Assembly: GCF_000218685.1 (NCBI RefSeq)
Contig: NW_006763299.1
Location: 1,566,031 to 1,630,030 of the forward strand
DNA from: Serpula lacrymans var. lacrymans S7.9
Taxonomy: Eukaryota; Basidiomycota; Agaricomycetes; Boletales; Serpulaceae
Direction: 5' to 3'
DNA: 64,000 bases
The notes beneath the pieces were generated by a model, which saw only the letters and a list, made by a program, of their open reading frames with translations, was not told the origin of the DNA and did no database searches. A program made the position numbers and the translations under genes. Every line of letters starts with the position of its first letter. Position 1 is the first letter of the stretch. This document shows positions 57,263 to 64,000 of this stretch, one piece after another.

Positions 57263-58683
57263 AACCTTTGGCAGGAGCTCCCCATTTGGTAGTAATAAAT
57301 AGTGATCCTTAATGAAAAGTTGTTCTATATAAATCTGTATAATTCATGAAAACGACGCATCAAGGCAAAAAACCAACAGGTCAGCTGAGTTTCGAATCAA
57401 ATATCAATGTATATGGAATTGTATCAGCCTGTATTGAATTATATAGAAATTTGGCAGTATTCACGATATTTTTTGATATAATTCAATAGAGATTCTTCAT
57501 AGCATTAGAATTATATAGAATCATATAGATCTTGTTGTAGCATATCTCAGGGTAAAAATTCGAGAATATCAATATAATTCTATTTGTTTCAATATAATAA
57601 AACACAGTGCAAGAACAATCTGAAGAGCATACAACTCACCACTTCTTTTACCCAACAGGTTGATGCAGCAGCAAGAGTAAAGTAAGAATTTAATGACTAT
57701 ATTAGCATAGTATATGTGAAACAGAACAGATACATACCTTACACCGCATATAGCCAATGTTACACCTAAAAAGAGTACAGCTGTGAACAGCAGTAATAGT
57801 ATAGATGGTAGTGCATAATACCTTACAGCGCATATAGCCAAGCGCATGAATGTTGCTGGAAAGAGTATGGCTGTGAGTATAAACTTATACACATATAGTG
57901 GTGGGAAGTACTTACAGCAGAAACAAGGAACGAATGTGCAGGATGTAGTTCAGAGAGAAAGATCTAGAGTATTGTTTAAAATCTCTCAAAGTTGACAGAA
58001 CACTATAAATGATATCATATTATTAACAAAAGTAAACAACTCACTGGGTCAGCATGTCTTGTGTTATGAGATAGAATCAGAGTTAACTCAAGTTGTGTTG
58101 AGCACTTGAACACATGTATTGAGATATACCATTGTGAGTGCACTGATGTCATGCGATGATGGGCCTGTGTTCGGACATTACCGAACATGTTCACAACTTT
58201 TCATATAGATTTATGCACAATTATATTTATATAGATCTATAACTAATTATACAGATTGACTTTTCACTGGGGGTGATCCGCTGGTTCAAAAATTGGCATG
58301 CCCCGGCACCTCGGGGTCAAAATGTTCGGCATTGCACCCAAGGAATGAGCAAGCACTTTTCCTGCAGGTGCTTTTGTGGAGGAACCATTCATAAGAAATA
58401 TAGCCCCTGCATATAGGATGGGGGAGGAAATTTTCTGTATTATCGAGTCCCTATATTATTGAGTCCATGTCACTGTACATTATTGATCACCTACAATGAG
58501 CTCGAGTTGAGCTCTTGCTGTCAAAAATAGAGTTTGACCTGCTGAGTTGGAAAGAGCTTTGCGGAGTTACTCCTGAGCTCGGGCTTTGGCGGGAAAGCGT
58601 CAACAATTCGTGTTATTGACACCGAATGGGGGGCTCTCACACACCACCAAGGCTTACTATGAAGCAGACCTAGCCTTCATCCA
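57263..58683. other. AT-rich region without a recognised gene
   Basis: Contains two imperfect copies of a roughly 100 bp unit with ACCTTACA(C/G)CGCATATAGCC and AAAGAGTA(C/T)(A/G)GCTGTGA (about 57735-57875). An inverted repeat TGTTCGG-ACATTA-CCGAACA lies at 58168-58187. A minus-strand open frame at 57569-57892 is low-complexity and not called. Confidence 0.4.
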
Positions 58684-58688
58684 TTGGT

Positions 58689-59008
58689 TGTTAGTTTTGG
58701 TGATTCTGCACCTTTGTGCTACCTATATATTTTCATTCCTTTCTCTATCTATTCTTCTATCATTCACTATTGATTGTGTTCTCTATTATTTCGCCTTTGT
58801 GGCTGCTTTGTTTACCTTTGTTTACAAAACTTCGGACAGTACTGCAGAGTCCAATGCTTCCTATTCTCTAGTTACTCACATTGGACTCTAGGTACTGTAT
58901 ACCTGTCATATTCTCTAATAATATAGTTACTCACATTGGACTCTAGTTCCAGTCCCTGATTGCTCTCAGCAAGTGGCTAGACACTTCCTTCAAGCTTTGT
59001 TCTAAATA
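58689..59008 (+). repeat. Solo LTR, family LTR-E, with an internal 55 bp duplication
   Basis: TGTTAGTTTTGG to TTCTAAATA, flanked by TTGGT on both sides (58684-58688, 59009-59013). It is 55 bp longer than the copy at 31541-31805 because TTACTCACATTGGACTCTAG and neighbouring bases are repeated. Confidence 0.82.
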
Positions 59009-59184
59009 TTGGTTGCCATCTACCCGTTGCTGAGGTATTCGGTGTTAAGGCTTGCTTACATTATACATCAATGCAAGGATAAACGGCCACATGATTAAGA
59101 CACGTTGTGTTCAAATCAAACAGACAGACTGTAAACCAAGTAGACAGTACCCGACAACAATATATTTTATTTTCTTCAGCTCGA

Positions 59185-59440
59185 ATGATGTCAGCCCATA
59201 AAGGACAAGATCATTCCTCACCCAATTTCATGTTTAGTACACCTGAGGGGACATCTCTTGTGCAACATATCCTTGCACCATTGCTTTCGTTCCAACCTCA
59301 TGACTACCAGATTGAAGGTGTATGCAAATCCCTAGATGGAGTAGACCTCTTGGCCATTATACCGACAGGGGGAGGCAAAACTGCTTACCTGTTCATGTAC
59401 ATGCTCGTCCTCCAGGCTCTTGCTTCTGATCCCACTCTCA
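59185..59440 (+). pseudogene. RecQ-like DNA helicase fragment
   Basis: Plus-strand frame with FQPHDYQIEGVCKSLDGVDL, the Walker A box IIPTGGGKT and YMLVLQALASDPTL, the start of the transposon-like RecQ helicases that are abundant in mushrooms. After about 59440 the frame stops making sense and joins the DUF6589 fragment on the other strand, so only the first about 85 residues remain. Confidence 0.72.
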
Positions 59441-60170
59441 GGACACCATTCCGTATGCGTTGGGGAGGAGTGCATAAAGACAGTATGAAGTACCACAAGA
59501 GAGGCTGGTGTGTTTGTAATAGAACTTTTACGTGGCTGAATGTTGCTTTGCCTAGGATTGGCCAAGTCAATGGATCACTGGCTTTCCCCAGCGCAAGGCC
59601 ATTTTTTGGCTGGAGGGCTTTGGTCTGCTCACGAATAAGATGACGGCCCACAATTTGAACAGAGAAAGTTGTAATTGCTGGACGTGCAGGTTTGATGTCG
59701 GAATAGGGAACTGAGGGTGAGTACATGCTTTGTTTCTCTTCCTCTGTTACTGGGCGGCCATCAGGGTGTTCCATCCACATTGCAAGTATGTCAATGGGCA
59801 GGTGCCGGTCACGACCTCGTAAAAATCGACTGATGATGGTAGCATGCTGTTTCGTTCGGTGAATTTCATTTCCATCATTGTCTTTTATCCGGAATGCATA
59901 GTACATGAATTCTGCGAAAGACCAGTGCATTTCCTTGATGATTGTGTTGAATATTACATCTAACTTTTCTTCTGGTGTTTGTCTAGTGCTATAGGACCTG
60001 GTAGATGCTGATGATGAAGGGGGGCGACTGTGAGGCGTCTGTATAGGGGTTTGTGGTGTGTTTAACGGTAGAAATGGCAGCTGTGGAAGTGACATTGAAG
60101 TCGACAGTGGACGGGCCTCGGCATTGGGGGTTGATACTAGGCTCTGAAGGATTGCCAGTGTATTGTTCAC
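59430..60170 (-). pseudogene. N-terminal fragment of a DUF6589-type repeat-associated protein
   Basis: Starts MNNTLAILQSLVSTPNAEAR, has a Pro/Ser-rich linker, then KLDVIFNTIIKEMHWSFAEF, HATIISRFLRGRD and the characteristic FSVQIVGRHLIREQTKAL and HQPLLWYFILSL blocks. The remaining several hundred residues of the family are absent; the fragment ends at the junction with the helicase piece. Function of the family is unknown. Confidence 0.6.
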
Positions 60171-60527
60171 TCAGAATGAGAGGGTACATGTGTGGCTTGA
60201 TTGTCATCCATGTCTTATTCAAGTCTACTACAATACAGAGGTAGTATACGCTTGCAAATTTGACTGGAAGGAATTGACGAGCCGTCAGCCACTGCTGACT
60301 AATGCTCGCTAGTACTTAAGACCGAGACTTCGTTGATGAATATCTTAGCAACGGTCAAGGTCTCACCAATAATCGCAGACCGTTACAAGATCAGGAACGA
60401 CTGTCTTCCTGTCAATACGGTCTGCTTATAGGAGACTAAAGCAGACCTTATAAACATAGATATATCGACTATCATATATCTGTATTAGGTCAGCTACTGG
60501 AGACTACGTTTGACACACCTTTCTCAA

Positions 60528-61415
60528 ATGACACAACTTGATGTGCTTATCCTAGGAGCTGGGTGGATTGGCGAATTCCTTATCCCCCTACTCCAGACAC
60601 AGAGGCTTGCATTCGCAGCCACCACAAGAGACGGACGAGCTGTTGCGGGCGCTGATACTATTGCCTGGGGATTCGATCCGATTGACGAGGAGCAGAAGGA
60701 CATTTCAAACATCCCATTAGCAAAATACGTCGTCGTCGTCTTCCCACTCAAAGGGGTTGGACAGAGCAAACTCCTCGTCGAGTCCTACTCCAAAGCTCAT
60801 GGTGTCTCTACTAGCAATGTCCACTTCATCCAGCTGGGCAGTACCGGCATCTGGGATCTACCTCGCGACAAGCTCTCAGATCCGGAATGGCCTTGGGTCA
60901 CACGCTACTCCCCATACAACACATCCAATGAGCGTGCCATTGCTGAAGACGAGCTGCTCACCTACGGCGGGTGTGTCCTCAATCTCTCCGGGCTGTGGGG
61001 CGGACAAAGAGACCCGAAGCACTGGGTCAGTCGTGGTACAATCGGTGGATCAAAAGAAGCGGTATCGTTGAAGAAGAGTCTACACCTGATTCACGGGGAG
61101 GACGTCGCCCGAGCCATCGTGGCTGTGACAAGCAACTGGGAGGCCGCGACGCGAAATGGAAATGGTCGATGGATGCTTACGGACGGCTTTGTCTACGATT
61201 GGTGGTCTCTTTTCGCAGCATGGGCGGACGAGACAGAAAGTTCAGGGGGTGGCGTCGACCGCTCGCCGAGTAAACAGGCACAATGGGTTTACGAACTCAT
61301 GGTAGAGGAGGAAGTGCGAGCGCTTCCGCGTTCCATGGAGACACTGGGCAGATGTTACGACACGCGGGAATTTTGGAACACCTTCCGGCTAGCACCCTTG
61401 AAAGCAGGTCTCTGA
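60528..61415 (+). CDS. NAD(P)-binding Rossmann-fold protein (epimerase/dehydratase-like)
   Basis: Single exon, 295 residues from the ATG at 60528 (an in-frame ATG at 60510 adds six residues). The N-terminal beta-alpha-beta nucleotide motif is QLDVLILGAGWIGEFLIPLL (GAGWIG), followed by an Arg-containing second strand (TTRDGRAVAGADTIAWGF). Later HFIQLGSTGIWDLP, VLNLSGLWGGQRDP and LHLIHGEDVARAIVAV match the extended SDR/YeeZ-like layout. Substrate unknown. GC content and codon use are clearly host-like, unlike the AT-rich elements to the left. Confidence 0.82.
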   Translation: MTQLDVLILGAGWIGEFLIPLLQTQRLAFAATTRDGRAVAGADTIAWGFDPIDEEQKDISNIPLAKYVVVVFPLKGVGQSKLLVESYSKAHGVSTSNVHFIQLGSTGIWDLPRDKLSDPEWPWVTRYSPYNTSNERAIAEDELLTYGGCVLNLSGLWGGQRDPKHWVSRGTIGGSKEAVSLKKSLHLIHGEDVARAIVAVTSNWEAATRNGNGRWMLTDGFVYDWWSLFAAWADETESSGGGVDRSPSKQAQWVYELMVEEEVRALPRSMETLGRCYDTREFWNTFRLAPLKAGL

Positions 61416-62468
61416 GTGTCTTTGCAAGTAATCCTTTCCAAATAGACAATATACAGGAAGATCGTGAAACGTCTCCAATGTCGCTTCAGTGCATAGCGGG
61501 GAAGAGTGGAGTCGGAGCAGGTGATTGGATGAATAGCATGCCCGTTAAGCGCAGGAATTTTTTAAGCATATATCAGTGACGATAAGATGCAAAAGCTTGG
61601 AGTCTAGCATGATAAGTCCTAATCCTATCCAGCTTTACCCCCACAAGCACTACGAAGCTCAGGCCTAAATTACCAAACAGGTCATACTACCATCACTTGA
61701 AGATTTCTCAATGTAACGGGTTGCCTACAGGGGAATCAAAGCAACACATCCCAAGCTAATTTCCCATCCATACCCCAGTATTGACTTGCATTTTGCTAAC
61801 CTTGAACCAAACACGAGCAGCTCGAGAACGGCCAAGCTGACGTTTGCGCCGCAATGTCTCCAGCTGTCATCTTTGGCTGCGGTCCATTAAAGTTTTAATT
61901 AGGTCCTACGAGCTCCAGTGAAGGCTAAAAGCCATTGGAAGCGACAGTTGTATTGCTCCGAGGACAAGGTAGCGACGCTTTTAGCGCGAACGATGGATCC
62001 AACACAAAGCAGAGCAAGAACAAGGTAGCCAGACTTGCCGAGGCGAGGTGTATTGACGCAATCTCAGCAACAAGACAAAGTTGAATTAACCCCACCACTC
62101 CCATTATATTTCTAGCAAATTTATCAGGGGGTAGCTATCAATGCTACTCTCGGATTTTGGGACTAAGAAAAAGAAAATACGTTTCTCCGATAAGAATATC
62201 ATGTTGCCTGCCCATTTCTTCGCCTACACTAGCAGCTGGAGCCGCAATCTGAACGGCTGGGACAGCCAATTTCAGTAAGCTGCCAAGTTAGATCTGCAGC
62301 GTTGATCGATTAGCTTGCTGCAGTCACTCAGTGAGGAAGAACACAATAACACCTTCGCCGCCCATTCCTCGTCAATTCTCTTTCCAGCTACTGCCCCGAC
62401 TATTCTCGACCGCGACACCCTCGTCCTTATTTATGATGATATCAAGCTTGACCTGTGATGAGTCAAAG
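61416..62468. other. Intergenic, no gene recognised
   Basis: About 1 kb between the 3' ends of two convergent genes. Open frames are short and unrelated to known proteins. No repeat shared with the rest of the window was noticed. Confidence 0.4.
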
Positions 62469-63410
62469 TCAGCCGCTGAAACGGTTTCTTTGCACAATGT
62501 GAATCACCTTTGCCGTCGCTAATTCGATTTCTTTGCAGAACTCATCGGTGAAATTGTTCATGTATCCCCGAGCTAATTCTCCACAAGCATTGCATGGAAA
62601 TGACTGGCTTACAACTCGAAATCCTGTAGCTTCCTCTACAGTATTTCTGGCTGGTTTTGTCATCAAAGCCGCGAATATATTTTCCTTATACTGGATCCAC
62701 CATTCGGGGGATTCCTTAGTAGTGGTATCGCTGGACTTTGGCTTGCCTTTTTTCACTTTCTTCTTGCCCATAGCATTTTTCGGGGAATGCACTGGGCAGA
62801 GTGTCCATTCAGGCGTGTTCAGTAGAGGAAGGTTCTTCAAATCCCGAACAGCAAGAGTACACTGAATGCGGTAATCAAGCAGTTTTAGAAGGTCCATGGC
62901 TGAAATCAGGTTCAGCTCTGGTATTTTCGGGGGGATCAGTGGTTGGCGAAGTGTATATGTTGCTGCAAGGCGTGTCTCCTTTTCCAGCTGAGAATGGCGC
63001 GCAACGGCAAAGACGCGAAAAGGGTCTTTTTCCAAAACCTTTGCATCACTGAGGGCGAGTCCCACCTTCTTCGTTATCACTTCCACCGAATACTTCTTCG
63101 CTGCACATACGACCTCCGCCAAAATCTTAAAGATACCCGGGTCCCCCAGATCAGGATCATCCACTAGAGTGGAAGGGTAGCAAAATCTGAGCAGTATGTC
63201 GATTGTGCTGCTATTCTCCGGGAGCGACATAACTGATAGCTTAGCTTTGGCCTCGGGTCTATAGGGTGATTGTGGCGAATTAAAGACTGTGTCAAAATGT
63301 GGTGATGCAAGGGACAAGAATAATTTGAAGACACAGAAATCAATGTCATCCGAAGAACGCAGTATTACATCTGCCTTTGGATGATTGAAGGGCGGCGGAG
63401 CAAGGGTCAT
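62469..63410 (-). CDS. BTB/POZ domain protein
   Basis: Single exon, 313 residues. The N-terminal BTB fold is visible: KADVILRSSDDIDFCVFKLF, LASPHFDTVFNSP, VMSLPENSSTIDILLRFCYP, VVCAAKKYSVEVITKKV. The C-terminal half has a Lys-rich stretch (GKKKVKKGKPKSSD) and a CNAC motif in FPCNACGELARGYMNNFTDE. BTB proteins of this agaric type are numerous and mostly uncharacterised; some act as CUL3 adaptors, but no partner domain is visible. Confidence 0.85.
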   Translation of the reverse strand: MTLAPPPFNHPKADVILRSSDDIDFCVFKLFLSLASPHFDTVFNSPQSPYRPEAKAKLSVMSLPENSSTIDILLRFCYPSTLVDDPDLGDPGIFKILAEVVCAAKKYSVEVITKKVGLALSDAKVLEKDPFRVFAVARHSQLEKETRLAATYTLRQPLIPPKIPELNLISAMDLLKLLDYRIQCTLAVRDLKNLPLLNTPEWTLCPVHSPKNAMGKKKVKKGKPKSSDTTTKESPEWWIQYKENIFAALMTKPARNTVEEATGFRVVSQSFPCNACGELARGYMNNFTDEFCKEIELATAKVIHIVQRNRFSG

Positions 63411-63764
63411 GGTCGGTACTAGCTATAGGCACTGGGGGGGGTATCTAGGGCCAATATGAGCGTTTTTACCGCGCTATATTGTTGCTTATAATGTTTGAAC
63501 CTTAAGGCAGCAGCGAGGCATCAAACACTATTGGCACCTCATGCGGGATCTAGTTTCATGCCGTTTTATAGGAAAAGGGACTCCCAGCACCTCGAGTAAA
63601 AGCAAAACGTGCAATGATAAATAATTCTCGTTCGTGTTTCTTGTAGCTTCTTTTTGTGACTTCAAGCTCTACTAATTATGACCCACCACTTTCCCGAGAA
63701 ACTGGATATCATACATGGAATCATTCTGCTATATCCTAAGAATTGTCACGCGGTTCTAGATTCT
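63411..63764. promoter_or_regulatory. Spacer between tandem BTB genes
   Basis: 354 bp holding the promoter of the BTB gene at 62469-63410 and the 3' UTR of the gene at the right edge. No distinct element recognised. Confidence 0.3.
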
Positions 63765-64000
63765 TCAATAAATATTTGTGACTGTCATACCCTCTATGTC
63801 AAGTCGAATCTGAAATAGAAATTGGTTAGTCCTTATTGCTTGTATATTCCGTTGGAAAATGTTTACCAACCTCTGCGGTCACCCTCTCGACTGCTTCTGA
63901 AAATACTTTCGTAAACTCGGTCATTCTTTCAAAAACATTCTGGCCACAGTGCGAGCATCTATCCCTAGCTTTGCTGACTGCTGCATCTAAACCTCCCAAA
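63765..64000 (-). CDS. 3' end of a second BTB-type protein, paralogue of its neighbour (runs off the right edge)
   Basis: Last exon 63809-63765 (IRLDIEGMTVTNIY, TGA), joined in phase to an upstream exon from 63871 to the edge. The upstream exon encodes LDAAVSKARDRCSHCGQNVF and ERMTEFTKVFSEAVERVTAE. The C-x-x-C followed by a helical tail aligns with CNACGELARGYMNNFTDEFC in the neighbouring BTB protein, so it is probably a tandem paralogue. The BTB domain itself lies outside the window. Confidence 0.65.

Noticed and set aside
57569..57892. Minus-strand ORF of 107 codons
   Set aside because: Low-complexity hydrophobic product in AT-rich DNA with a local duplication; no family or splice support.
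59440..59643. Continuation of the helicase frame on the plus strand
   Set aside because: After about 59440 the other strand encodes DUF6589 motifs, so the plus frame is a shadow past a junction.

Overview
The window looks like nuclear DNA of a filamentous basidiomycete, probably an agaricomycete. Host genes are cut by many introns of about 50 nt with GT-AG borders. The recognisable proteins are fungal: coronin, glycine-cleavage T protein, VPS25, a secreted GH35 beta-galactosidase, an SRPK-like kinase and BTB proteins. The transposon set (copia, chromodomain gypsy, Ngaro-like tyrosine-recombinase element, Harbinger, Tc1, DUF6589- and helicase-type fragments) is typical of mushrooms. No species is assigned. 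All exon borders were worked out by hand from frame, splice sites and family knowledge.

Layout. Positions 1-10400 are a compact block of host genes: the 5' part of coronin (minus), GCV1 (plus), tRNA-Ile(AAT) (minus), VPS25 (minus) and a 30-exon GH35 beta-galactosidase (minus) that contains several micro-exons. From about 11 to 60 kb the window is a transposon graveyard with only one clearly intact host gene, a kinase at 24.6-26.1 kb. From 60.5 to 64 kb there are again host genes: a Rossmann-fold NAD(P)-binding protein, a BTB protein, and the 3' end of a second BTB protein that looks like its paralogue.

The transposon zone is nested. A degenerate copia element (about 11.8-17.4 kb) carries a solo LTR inside its reverse transcriptase. 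Two copies of a roughly 1.8 kb LTR/ORF block (19.9-21.7 and 37.2-39.0 kb) share a stretch that seems identical by eye. A Harbinger pair (Myb-like protein plus DDE transposase, 26.5-31.0 kb) and a Tc1-like transposase (33.9-36.1 kb) are each split by solo LTRs. A gypsy polymerase relic (39.1-43.8 kb) is split by a solo LTR and by an 808 bp inverted-repeat element. A second copy of that 808 bp element lies inverted at 44.3-45.1 kb. A third member (45.35-49.76 kb) encloses an Ngaro-like retroelement, which is itself split by a solo LTR. A complete chromodomain gypsy element (50192-57174) sits inside a solo LTR, and both levels still show their 5 bp target duplications.

Most recognisable breaks in the element genes are CGA-to-TGA, CAG-to-TAG or TGG-to-TGA changes. 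The two LTRs of the chromovirus differ almost only by transitions. Both point to cytosine methylation/deamination or a RIP-like process. The best candidate for something undescribed is the inverted-terminal-repeat family that begins CATCAGGAAAAA. Each copy carries a tRNA-like polymerase III promoter followed by a hairpin whose two arms changed together between copies.
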